This document shows, piece after piece, positions 1-5,304 of a stretch of DNA of 5,304 nt. Position 1 is the stretch's first letter, and each line of letters begins with the position of its first letter. The translations under genes were made by a program, and so were the position numbers. The notes below the pieces were generated by a model. The model saw only the letters and a program-made list of their open reading frames with translations, did not search any database and was not told where the DNA came from. The DNA comes from Bacteroidota bacterium (lineage in GTDB: Bacteria > Bacteroidota > Bacteroidia > Bacteroidales > UBA1556): the NCBI GenBank assembly GCA_003973505.1, contig QNXT01000250.1, positions 1 through 5,304 on the forward strand. The letters run 5' to 3'.

Positions 1-612
1 CTCGAATATCAAACTAATCATTTTATCGATAGTAACCTTTCAACAGCCCATCAAGATATTCCTGATGTAACAGCACGGTATCGTTTTACAAATGACAGAC
101 TGCATTTCCAATTTGGAGGTGTTTTTCGAAACATTAAATATAAAAACACTACAGACAGCAGTTATAGTTATAAACAAGGTTACGGTGTATCAGCCTCAAC
201 AGGAATTACAACTTTCGGTAGCGACTTATTGCATTTGCAAGCTACAGCAGGTGTTGGAATATCACGATATTTAGTTGGATTGGAAGGATATAGTTGGGAT
301 GCTGTACCCACAGGCAATGCTGAAATAGAGCTCCTTCCTGCAGTAGGTGGTTTTATAGGTTATGATCATTTTTGGGACAAAAAGAAACGATTTAGCTCAA
401 CGGCTGTTTTGGGTTATATTAATATTAGGAACAATGTTTTATCAACTCCTGCCGATTTTATGACGGGTTATTGGGGAGCCATAAACTTATATTATTACCC
501 AGTACAAAATCTTAAATTTGCTTTAGAATATGTAACAGCATATCGTGAAGATACTTTTAAGCAATCAGGACGTGGTGAACGAGTTCAGTTTTTAGTGCAA
601 TACGATTTTTAG
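1..612 (+). CDS. DcaP-like outer-membrane porin, C-terminal part (5' truncated)
   Basis: The frame is open from base 1 to the TAG at 610-612, giving 203 residues with no start in the window, so the N-terminus and signal peptide lie upstream. The visible part is an amphipathic beta-barrel: alternating hydrophobic and polar strands rich in Tyr, Phe and Gly, ending in VQYDF with the terminal Phe expected for BamA-dependent insertion. An early IPDVTARYRF segment, a GYGVSAS strand and a late pattern of EY..AYRE, then a Gly/Arg-rich turn and RVQFLVQYDF resemble the DcaP-like family, trimeric outer-membrane channels first described in Acinetobacter. By family knowledge the role is diffusion of small, probably anionic, solutes; the substrate cannot be told from sequence. 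The usual length is about 400 residues, so roughly half is missing. It converges with the response regulator, 9 bp between stop codons. Family assignment is from recalled pattern; outer-membrane barrel is the safer claim. Confidence 0.72.
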   Translation, partial: LEYQTNHFIDSNLSTAHQDIPDVTARYRFTNDRLHFQFGGVFRNIKYKNTTDSSYSYKQGYGVSASTGITTFGSDLLHLQATAGVGISRYLVGLEGYSWDAVPTGNAEIELLPAVGGFIGYDHFWDKKKRFSSTAVLGYINIRNNVLSTPADFMTGYWGAINLYYYPVQNLKFALEYVTAYREDTFKQSGRGERVQFLVQYDF

Positions 613-621
613 AACTTTATT

Positions 622-1287
622 CTAAATATCATCTAAAACATGATATTCTTTAACATATTGCAAAACAGTTAAATCACTAACCTGAGCAATTTTACCACTG
701 ATATTTCGCCGATGCGTACTTACCGTATGATAACTCATACATAAGGCATCGGCGATTTCTTTACTGGGAATTCCTTCCATCATTAAACGTAGTATTTGCT
801 TTTCACGTCGGGTAAAGATAACAGGTTTACCCTCATTCTCTAATTTTGGTTTGGGCTTGGGACTCAGCGACTCTGTATAACGATCCAAAATAGTTTTCTT
901 GGCAAGAGGAGAATAATAGGATTGGTTATTCATCACCGCTTCAATAGCTTCTTTGAGCTCTTTACGACCGGTATTTTTCATTAAATATCCCAAAGAACCC
1001 GCATTAGTCATCTTATCGATATACTCTATTTCGCTATGCATGGTCAGGGTAATGATTTTCACATGCGGATACTTTTCACGAACTATTTTCACCACCTCAT
1101 AGCCCGACATCCCCGACATGCTATAATCAGTAAGTAAAACATCATAGTCAATAGACTCCATTAATTTAAGACCTTCCTCCCCCGTATTTGCCTCCCCTAC
1201 TACTTCAAATTCAGGGTCCATTGCCAAAATCAGTTTTAAGCCATCAATAAACAATTGATGATCATCCAGAATGAATATTTTAATCAT
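622..1287 (-). CDS. NarL/FixJ-family response regulator (REC + LuxR-type HTH)
   Basis: This is a cytoplasmic two-component transcription regulator of 221 residues, the normal family length. The receiver domain (about 1-118) keeps the phosphorylation set: acidic pair D8-D9, phospho-acceptor D54 in LLTDYSMSGMSG, switch T82 and K104 in GYLMKN. A low-complexity Pro/Lys linker (about 140-155) leads to a LuxR/GerE helix-turn-helix (about 157-215) with FTRREKQILRLMMEG, SKEIADAL and the recognition-helix region YHTVSTHRRNI. All key residues are present, so it should be phosphorylatable and bind DNA. No histidine kinase gene is in the window; the gene has its own promoter-like box and is not clearly co-transcribed with nfeD, 73 bp upstream. 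Its targets cannot be predicted, although nearby porin genes are plausible. The start is the only ATG that gives a complete first beta strand (MIKIFILDDH). Confidence 0.95.
   Translation of the reverse strand: MIKIFILDDHQLFIDGLKLILAMDPEFEVVGEANTGEEGLKLMESIDYDVLLTDYSMSGMSGYEVVKIVREKYPHVKIITLTMHSEIEYIDKMTNAGSLGYLMKNTGRKELKEAIEAVMNNQSYYSPLAKKTILDRYTESLSPKPKPKLENEGKPVIFTRREKQILRLMMEGIPSKEIADALCMSYHTVSTHRRNISGKIAQVSDLTVLQYVKEYHVLDDI
625..647 (+). terminator. Perfect 8-bp inverted repeat at a convergent gene end, possible weak terminator
   Basis: AATATCAT (625-632) and ATGATATT (640-647) are perfect inverted arms around a 7-nt loop. The element starts 13 bp after the porin stop codon and lies inside the last codons of the response regulator gene. 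The stem is nearly all A/T and only a broken T-run (TTCTTT) follows it on the plus strand, so as an intrinsic terminator it would be weak. It is the only hairpin candidate between two converging genes. Confidence 0.25.
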
Positions 1288-1303
1288 AATATTACTTTAT
1301 GCC

Positions 1304-1311
1304 CAAATATA
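1304..1311 (-). promoter_or_regulatory. Bacteroidota -7 box (TATATTTG) of the response regulator gene
   Basis: TATATTTG on the minus strand is an exact match to the Bacteroidota -7 consensus TAnnTTTG and ends 16 nt before the ATG. A TTG at 1336-1334 lies 22 bp upstream, at the long end of the usual -33 spacing. Transcription would start about 5-8 bp downstream of the box, leaving a leader of only about ten nucleotides with no Shine-Dalgarno sequence. Confidence 0.5.
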
Positions 1312-1333
1312 TTTATTATCATTTCATCCAATT

Positions 1334-1350
1334 CAATACTTAAAATATTG
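1334..1350. repeat. Small dyad in the nfeD/response regulator spacer
   Basis: CAATA (1334-1338) and TATTG (1346-1350) form a perfect 5-bp inverted repeat around 7 nt. It sits between the nfeD stop codon and the -7 box of the response regulator gene, overlapping the putative -33 TTG. It could be an operator or a remnant of an nfeD terminator; at 5 bp it could also be chance in AT-rich DNA. Confidence 0.2.
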
Positions 1351-1360
1351 ATTCACAAAT

Positions 1361-2731
1361 TTAAGCATTATTATTATTTTTAGAATTCCTCGCTTCCACT
1401 ATAAGTTGTGCCTTACTAAAATTTTTCACCTTAATCTCGCTCCCTTTTTCAATAAAACTCTCTATACAAACAGCATCGTATATATCCCCATCAATCATCA
1501 CTTTACCCACAGGCCTTAGCATACTGTATGCAACCCCCTCTTTACCAATCAAATTACTCATACTTGAGTCAGGGGCAACAAATCCATCTTCATGTTTTTG
1601 GGTTGTATTCAATGCAAATCCAAATTGAGGATTAGTAAACAGCATTTTTGCAGACTGAAATGAAAGAAACATCGCTCCAAAAACCGCAAGTAAAACAATA
1701 AATAGGGCTTCTAAAATCGCATCCATTGGAATATAGCTAAAATCGAACATCACATTCGATAGTAAACTCAAAACCAAACCGACAACCACCAATACAATTC
1801 CGCTTACACCAGCTATGCCAAAACCCGGAATCACAAACACTTCCAAAATAATTAATATAATTCCTGCTATGAAAATCAATATTTCCCAATTCTCGGCCAG
1901 GCCTTCAACATAAAGAGGGGCAAAATAAAGCATGCCCGCAGTTAGAGATGCCATCGAAGGAAAACCCAGTCCAGGGCTTTGTAATTCAAAATAGATTCCT
2001 CCCACAATAATCATAATCAAAATACCATGCACATACGGACTAATTAAGAAATCAATAATCGTATCTGCAGCACTTAGCTTTAGTTCTTGCTTTTGATAAT
2101 CAACAAATCCATATCTTTTCACCACATCATCAATGGTTTCTACTTTAGCTTCGCAAAAACCATTGGCAATGGCCTCTGAAGTCGTAAATGTTAAAACCTT
2201 ACCGCTATCCGATACATTTTCTACATATAAATCCTGATCAACCATTGCTTCTGCAATTTCGGGATTACGCCCTTTTGCCTCCGCAGTTGAGCGCATCATG
2301 GCACGCATATACGATTGATACTTGTCGGGCAAAGCCTGTGCATTTTGATTCACCACCGTAGCAGCACCTATACTCGCTCCTTCACGCATATAAATACTAT
2401 CGCAAGCAATGGAAATCAACGCTCCTGCCGATGCTGCGTTATTATCAATAAAAACCACTACAGGAATCTTTGATTGTAAAATGCGAGTTCGCATGGTATC
2501 AGCCGCCGACAACTCACCTCCGTAGGTGTTCATATGCAACACAATTAAATCCACCTTCTCCTCTTTGGCTTGCGCAAAAGCTTTACCCATACGACGAACC
2601 ACAGGAGGAGCAATCTCCTCATCCACATTAAAAATATACACTTTGGCTTTCGTAGAATCTATTGGTTGTGCATGAACATTCGTTAGAAGAAAAAAGCCTA
2701 AAAACAGAGAAAATAAAAGTTGTTTCATCAT
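1361..2731 (-). CDS. nfeD: NfeD-family membrane-bound ClpP-class serine protease
   Basis: A 456-residue long-form NfeD protein. A signal peptide (about 1-21, hydrophobic core LLFSLFLGFFLL, cleavage likely after VHA) exports the protease domain (about 28-215). That domain is ClpP/SppA-like: LHMNTYGGEL (65-74) forms the oxyanion-hole region, NNAASAGALIS carries the likely nucleophile S101, and K137 in LPDKYQSYMRA is the likely general base, matching the Ser-Lys dyad of archaeal 1510-type NfeD. Four to five membrane segments follow (about 228-248, 258-275, 283-301, 305-325, 338-358), with the family PGFGIAG turn at 302-308. The C-terminal NfeD OB-fold (about 392-447) has GKEGVAYSMLRPVGKV. Family members cleave membrane-associated proteins such as stomatin-type SPFH partners. 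No SPFH gene adjoins here. Either of two adjacent ATGs could start the protein. The C-terminus ends in an Asn run encoded by an AAT repeat. Confidence 0.93.
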   Translation of the reverse strand: MMKQLLFSLFLGFFLLTNVHAQPIDSTKAKVYIFNVDEEIAPPVVRRMGKAFAQAKEEKVDLIVLHMNTYGGELSAADTMRTRILQSKIPVVVFIDNNAASAGALISIACDSIYMREGASIGAATVVNQNAQALPDKYQSYMRAMMRSTAEAKGRNPEIAEAMVDQDLYVENVSDSGKVLTFTTSEAIANGFCEAKVETIDDVVKRYGFVDYQKQELKLSAADTIIDFLISPYVHGILIMIIVGGIYFELQSPGLGFPSMASLTAGMLYFAPLYVEGLAENWEILIFIAGIILIILEVFVIPGFGIAGVSGIVLVVVGLVLSLLSNVMFDFSYIPMDAILEALFIVLLAVFGAMFLSFQSAKMLFTNPQFGFALNTTQKHEDGFVAPDSSMSNLIGKEGVAYSMLRPVGKVMIDGDIYDAVCIESFIEKGSEIKVKNFSKAQLIVEARNSKNNNNA

Positions 2732-2748
2732 AATGATTTCGGTTTATG

Positions 2749-2756
2749 CAAAGCTA
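2749..2756 (-). promoter_or_regulatory. Bacteroidota -7 box (TAGCTTTG) of nfeD
   Basis: TAGCTTTG on the minus strand matches TAnnTTTG exactly and ends 17 nt before the nfeD ATG, nearly the same geometry as at the response regulator gene. The -33 position has only a T-rich tract (GTTTTTTTC), without a clear TTG. The predicted leader is about ten nucleotides. Confidence 0.5.
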
Positions 2757-2873
2757 CATATTTTTTACCTTGAAAAAAACTACCCCGCTTTTGAAACCTT
2801 GTGAGCTCATATCATATGCTAATTTGAAGCCTCAAAAAGCCCCTTCCGCTATATTACCCTCATATTTACTAAT

Positions 2874-2892
2874 TGTTAAGTTTATGTTAAGT
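2874..2892. promoter_or_regulatory. Pho-box-like tandem direct repeat upstream of the Porin_O_P gene
   Basis: TGTTAAGT occurs at 2874-2881 and again, identically, at 2885-2892, separated by TTA, so the units repeat every 11 bp, about one helical turn. On the other strand the units read CTTAACAA and CTTAACAT. This fits the layout of known Pho boxes: 8-bp units with 3-bp spacers in cyanobacteria (PyTTAAPyPyT/A), and TTAACA units 5 bp apart in Bacillus PhoP sites. A poorer third unit (TATTTACT, 2863-2870, 5 of 8 matching) stays in phase. The element ends 13 bp before the -33 TTTG, a suitable place for an activator. The role is inferred from architecture plus the downstream porin family. Confidence 0.45.
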
Positions 2893-2905
2893 CTGTGATA
2901 CTTAG

Positions 2906-2935
2906 TTTGACAGTAAGTTCAAAAAATTACTTTTG
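2906..2935 (+). promoter_or_regulatory. Bacteroidota promoter (TTTG-N18-TACTTTTG) of the Porin_O_P gene
   Basis: TTTG (2906-2909) and TACTTTTG (2928-2935) match the Bacteroidota -33 and -7 elements with 18 bp between them, within the usual range. Transcription should start near 2941-2943, giving a leader of about 30 nt that is A-rich and has no Shine-Dalgarno sequence before the ATG at 2973. This is the best-formed promoter in the window. Confidence 0.65.
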
Positions 2936-2972
2936 CGGCATAAAAATAACGGTATAATAACAATTTAGCAAT

Positions 2973-4193
2973 ATGAATAAAACATTACTTCTAACACTTA
3001 CAGTTCTATTTAGCATTAGTGTATTTACTTTAAATGCACAATCAAACAATGATTTTAGTGTAAAATGGAAACACGGACTACGTATTGAAAATGCAGACAA
3101 ATCGGTAAAGCTAAAAATTGGCGGACGTATTCAATACGATATGCTATTTATCAATCAGGATAGCATAATGAACAATTACTTTGCTAAAGCGGGTAATGGT
3201 GCCGAGATTCGTAGAGCACGTTTTTTTATGTCGGGTAGCATCTATGAGAATATCGATTATAAATTGCAAATCGATTTTGCTAATAATGCGCTAACCTTAA
3301 AAGATGCCTATATTAAGTTTAAGCATATTCCTGTAGTTGGAAACCTAAAGGTAGGTCATTTCAAAGAGCCCATCGGGCTTAACACCTTGACAAGTTCAAA
3401 ATACTTAACCATGATGGAACGCCCTGTAGCTAGTTACTTAGATTTAGACCGTCGTTTGGGCTTAATGATTTTCAATCAACACTTAGACAAACGACTTAGT
3501 TGGCAATTGGGTTATTTCCTACCAAATATTGCCAGCAATAAGTACATCGGTAATGGCTATCATATTACAGGTCGATTGGTTGGTTTACCCATATACGACG
3601 ATGGAGACAATTATAAAGTGCTGCATTTAGGAATTGGTTTTTCACATGGGTATTTGGATAATGAACTTGGGCTATTCCGTTTTAGACCCGAAGCACATTT
3701 GGCTCCAAAATATATCAATTTCAAAGTTAGTGATATGAAAAATGTTGATTTAGCAAACTTTGAACTTGCTTTTGTGTACAATCAGTTTTCCATTCAAGGC
3801 GAATACCATCAATATAGTTTTAGCCACGGTGACACAGCACATTATCAAAATAGCTCTTATTCCACAGGATTATATTATGCCACTTTCTCGTGGATGCTAA
3901 CTGGCGAACACCGCAATTATTCGAAAAAGAAAACCGCTTTTGATATTGTAACTCCAAATCATAATTTTGGTAAAGACGGTTGGGGTGCATTTGAATTGGC
4001 ATTCCGTGCTTCGCATACTGATTTTAGTGTTAAAGATCTCGAAGGTGGGGTAATGGATAATTATACCTTTGGTTTGAATTGGTATTTAAATCCTTCTGTA
4101 AAAATTGCTGCAAACTATATTCACACCAATTCCTTTTCGTTCTACCATGGGAGTTCGGATATCTTCCAAATGCGATTTCAGGTAGCCTTTTAA
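2973..4193 (+). CDS. OprO/OprP-type outer-membrane porin (Porin_O_P family)
   Basis: A complete 406-residue outer-membrane porin. The signal peptide (about 1-22, LLLTLTVLFSISVFTL core, cleavage likely after LNA) is followed by a beta-barrel with the hallmarks of Porin_O_P: GGRIQYD (50-56), EIRRARFFMSG (78-88), DYKLQIDFANN (95-105), LKDAYIKF (109-116), VGHFKEPIGL (127-136) and TSSKYLTMMERP (140-151). It ends in FQVAF with a terminal Phe for outer-membrane insertion. Pseudomonas relatives OprP and OprO are trimeric phosphate and polyphosphate channels. Bacteroidota carry many divergent members whose substrates are mostly unknown, so phosphate specificity is inference, helped here by the Pho-box-like repeat upstream. 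It stands alone: divergent from nfeD and convergent with the kinase gene. The stop codon TAA merges into the AAAGNNN heptad array. The start gives a complete signal peptide and no better upstream start is in frame. Confidence 0.9.
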   Translation: MNKTLLLTLTVLFSISVFTLNAQSNNDFSVKWKHGLRIENADKSVKLKIGGRIQYDMLFINQDSIMNNYFAKAGNGAEIRRARFFMSGSIYENIDYKLQIDFANNALTLKDAYIKFKHIPVVGNLKVGHFKEPIGLNTLTSSKYLTMMERPVASYLDLDRRLGLMIFNQHLDKRLSWQLGYFLPNIASNKYIGNGYHITGRLVGLPIYDDGDNYKVLHLGIGFSHGYLDNELGLFRFRPEAHLAPKYINFKVSDMKNVDLANFELAFVYNQFSIQGEYHQYSFSHGDTAHYQNSSYSTGLYYATFSWMLTGEHRNYSKKKTAFDIVTPNHNFGKDGWGAFELAFRASHTDFSVKDLEGGVMDNYTFGLNWYLNPSVKIAANYIHTNSFSFYHGSSDIFQMRFQVAF

Positions 4194-4261
4194 AGTGTAA
4201 AGGCTAAAGTGTAAAGTTAAAAGTTCAAAGGCTAAAGTGTAAAGAAAAAAGGCTAAAGTAG
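4192..4261 (+). repeat. Ten in-register AAAGNNN heptads (7-bp tandem array)
   Basis: From the last two bases of the porin stop codon, ten consecutive 7-mers begin with AAAG without a break in phase. The variable triplets are, in order, TGT, GCT, TGT, TTA, TTC, GCT, TGT, AAA, GCT, TAG. The block gives an exact 18-bp direct repeat at 4199-4216 and 4227-4244, and AAAGGCTAAAGT occurs three times (4199, 4227, 4248). The strict period with degenerate last three positions argues for slippage-generated repeats or selection on AAAG spacing. It is not coding in any supported frame. Confidence 0.85.
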
Positions 4262-4284
4262 ATTAACTCGACTTTAGCCTTTTT
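4246..4284. terminator. Bidirectional intrinsic terminator between porin and kinase genes
   Basis: AAAAAGGCTAAAGT (4246-4259) and ACTTTAGCCTTTTT (4271-4284) are perfect 14-bp inverted arms around an 11-nt loop. In each direction the GGCTAAAGT/ACTTTAGCC core is followed by a T-run, five T on the plus strand and six on the minus strand. It can therefore end both the porin and the kinase transcripts. The arms are heptads from the two opposed arrays, so the terminator arises where the arrays meet. Other copies of the same heptads allow alternative pairings. Confidence 0.8.
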
Positions 4285-4303
4285 ACTTTAGCCTTTATCC
4301 TTT
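4269..4303 (-). repeat. Five in-register AAAGNNN heptads, inverted relative to the first array
   Basis: Read on the minus strand from 4303 to 4269, five consecutive 7-mers begin with AAAG; the variable triplets are GAT, GCT, TAA, GCT and TCG. The first heptad encodes the final Lys and Gly of the kinase plus the first base of its stop codon, so the array begins inside the coding sequence. AAAGGCTAAAGT occurs twice, inverted relative to the three copies in the plus-strand array. Confidence 0.8.
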
Positions 4304-5215
4304 CAACCCTTCTGCCATTTCCTTGCTAATATAATTATCCATACTCATGCACACATTGGCGGCAAATTTATCGGCTGTATCAAGCATTTCGTACCATTGT
4401 TCGAGGCTCATTTTATCCAATGCTTCTTTGCTAATATTATTTTTGAATAAGTAATAAATCAGGCCTGCATTAAATGTATCTCCTGCGCCCACTGCACTGA
4501 TGGGTTTTAGTTTTTTCACGTCCTTATGAAAGTCCTTATCAGGCAAATGCACATCAATCCCCTTTTCATTACGAGTATAAATCAAGCGCTTCATTCCCAC
4601 TTTCTTAAGGCGACTTACCACATCCTTAAAATTATCCTTTCCAAAAATCAAATCAAAATCTTCATTACTTCCCTTAGTGATATCGGCAAAGCGAATATTC
4701 TCCTCAATATAGGGCATCACAGCACTTAAAAGTGAAGAATGATTAGGGCGGAAGTTCGGGTCATAAATCAAAATGGCTCCTACTTTACGAGCTTCCAAAA
4801 GGAAATCAACCAATTGCCCTCGCACATCTACCTTTATTCCGTAAAACGAACCAAAAAGAATGATATCATCCTTTTGTACTTCCGGAAAATCCAAATAAAT
4901 CTTTTGGTCGGTTTTAATTTTATAGAAAGAATAACGTGGTGCATTATTATCTAAGAAAGCCAATGCCAAGCGCGATTTAGAATTATCGTAACGGGTAAAA
5001 TGACTCACATCCACATGATTTTCTTCAAGAAACTCCACCATAATATCGCCCACCACATCGTTGGCCGTATCGCCAATATAATAAATGGAAAGCCCCAAAC
5101 GTCCCAAGGAAACCGAAGTATTAATCATTGCCCCACCCACCTTAGCATCAACGGGTTTGCGGTTTTCGAATATAATGTCGTAGATGGCCTCGCCAACGGT
5201 ATAAATCTTTCTCAT
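4295..5215 (-). CDS. PfkB-family carbohydrate kinase (fructokinase-like)
   Basis: A 306-residue cytoplasmic ribokinase/PfkB-fold sugar kinase, full length for the family, which uses ATP to phosphorylate a sugar hydroxyl. The N-terminus has the usual first strand GEAIYDI (8-14) and the substrate-side GGAMINTSVSLGRLG (27-41), with YIGDTANDVVG (46-56) after it. YDPNFRP (151-157) is the DPNxR segment seen in fructokinases, and KGSNEDF (181-187) is the NxxE-like metal/phosphate region. SAVGAGDTFNAG (240-251) holds the anion hole and catalytic base D246; the usual DT at the front of this motif is SA here, a mild deviation. Fructokinase is the best guess; ribokinase or another sugar/sugar-acid kinase cannot be excluded. 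It has no transporter or hydrolase neighbour in the window to indicate the sugar. No good -7 box was found upstream. Its 3' end lies in the inverted heptad array and terminator. Confidence 0.9.
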   Translation of the reverse strand: MRKIYTVGEAIYDIIFENRKPVDAKVGGAMINTSVSLGRLGLSIYYIGDTANDVVGDIMVEFLEENHVDVSHFTRYDNSKSRLALAFLDNNAPRYSFYKIKTDQKIYLDFPEVQKDDIILFGSFYGIKVDVRGQLVDFLLEARKVGAILIYDPNFRPNHSSLLSAVMPYIEENIRFADITKGSNEDFDLIFGKDNFKDVVSRLKKVGMKRLIYTRNEKGIDVHLPDKDFHKDVKKLKPISAVGAGDTFNAGLIYYLFKNNISKEALDKMSLEQWYEMLDTADKFAANVCMSMDNYISKEMAEGLKG

Positions 5216-5268
5216 GCGCTTCGTATTTAAGTTGGTAAAACTATAAAAAAAACGAGTGACTATTTTTT

Positions 5269-5304
5269 GATTTACGATTCTTGATTAATGAATGATTTTT
5301 GATT
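5269..5304. repeat. GATTNNN 7-bp-periodic repeat, truncated by window edge
   Basis: GATT occurs at 5269, 5276 and 5283, followed in phase by GAAT at 5290. After a shift of 4 bp GATT recurs at 5294 and 5301, again 7 bp apart. The array lies upstream of the kinase gene and runs off the end of the window, so its true length is unknown. The remaining kinase upstream sequence (5216-5268) is AT-rich with no feature I can support. Confidence 0.6.

Noticed and set aside
92..274. A 60-codon open frame on the plus strand.
   Set aside because: It lies out of frame inside the DcaP-like porin, whose frame is open from base 1 and encodes a convincing barrel; the alternative product has no recognisable features.
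1367..1378. (ATT)4 trinucleotide run at the nfeD 3' end as a phase-variable repeat.
   Set aside because: Changes in multiples of three would only alter the number of C-terminal Asn residues, and four units is too short to be a likely switch.
2780..2870. Possible riboswitch or small RNA in the middle of the nfeD/porin intergenic region.
   Set aside because: No stable hairpin series or known riboswitch core is visible, and the stretch lies upstream of both predicted transcription starts, so it would not be in either leader.
3820..4002. A 60-codon open frame on the minus strand.
   Set aside because: It is antisense to the well-supported Porin_O_P gene and has no family resemblance or promoter.
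4192..4303. Possible CRISPR or IS end because of direct and inverted repeats.
   Set aside because: The units are 7 bp and contiguous with no unique spacers, and there is no transposase gene or target-site duplication; a heptad array plus terminator explains the pattern.
4526..5230. Three plus-strand open frames (4526-4729, 4739-4954, 5000-5230).
   Set aside because: All are antisense to the PfkB kinase gene, whose motifs and full length are clear; their products look like reversed-strand noise rich in Ile and His.
5236..5243. TAGTTTTA on the minus strand as a -7 box for the kinase gene.
   Set aside because: It mismatches the TAnnTTTG consensus at the conserved final G and has no TTG at the -33 distance; too weak to call.

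Overview
The window reads as an AT-rich chromosomal segment of a Bacteroidota bacterium. Three things point there. Three genes are preceded by exact matches to the TAnnTTTG -7 box typical of the phylum. The start codons lack recognisable Shine-Dalgarno sequences. The protein families (Porin_O_P and DcaP-like porins, a ClpP-class NfeD protease, a PfkB sugar kinase) are common there. The genus cannot be fixed from this sequence.

Layout: (1) 1-612, plus strand, is the 3' part of a DcaP-like outer-membrane porin gene that starts outside the window. (2) Converging on it at 622-1287, minus strand, is a NarL/FixJ-type response regulator with no sensor kinase beside it. (3) 1361-2731, minus strand, is a membrane-bound NfeD/ClpP-class serine protease with its own promoter-like box. 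(4) 2732-2972 is a divergent intergenic region holding promoter boxes for both flanking genes and a tandem direct repeat that looks like a Pho box. (5) 2973-4193, plus strand, is a complete OprO/OprP-type (Porin_O_P) outer-membrane porin. (6) 4194-4294 is a short convergent spacer made almost entirely of AAAGNNN heptads, ten in one orientation and five in the other; their junction forms a bidirectional terminator. (7) 4295-5215, minus strand, is a PfkB-family sugar kinase resembling fructokinases. (8) 5216-5304 is the kinase upstream region, ending in a second 7-bp-periodic repeat (GATTNNN) cut by the window edge.

The genes do not form an obvious operon or single pathway. Each full gene appears to be its own transcription unit, and the common theme is the cell envelope: two outer-membrane porins and an inner-membrane protease. 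No mobile element, CRISPR array, RNA gene or defence system was recognised. The features most worth a second look are non-coding: the Pho-box-like repeat in front of a porin whose named relatives carry phosphate, and the 7-bp-periodic arrays on both sides of the sugar kinase gene.
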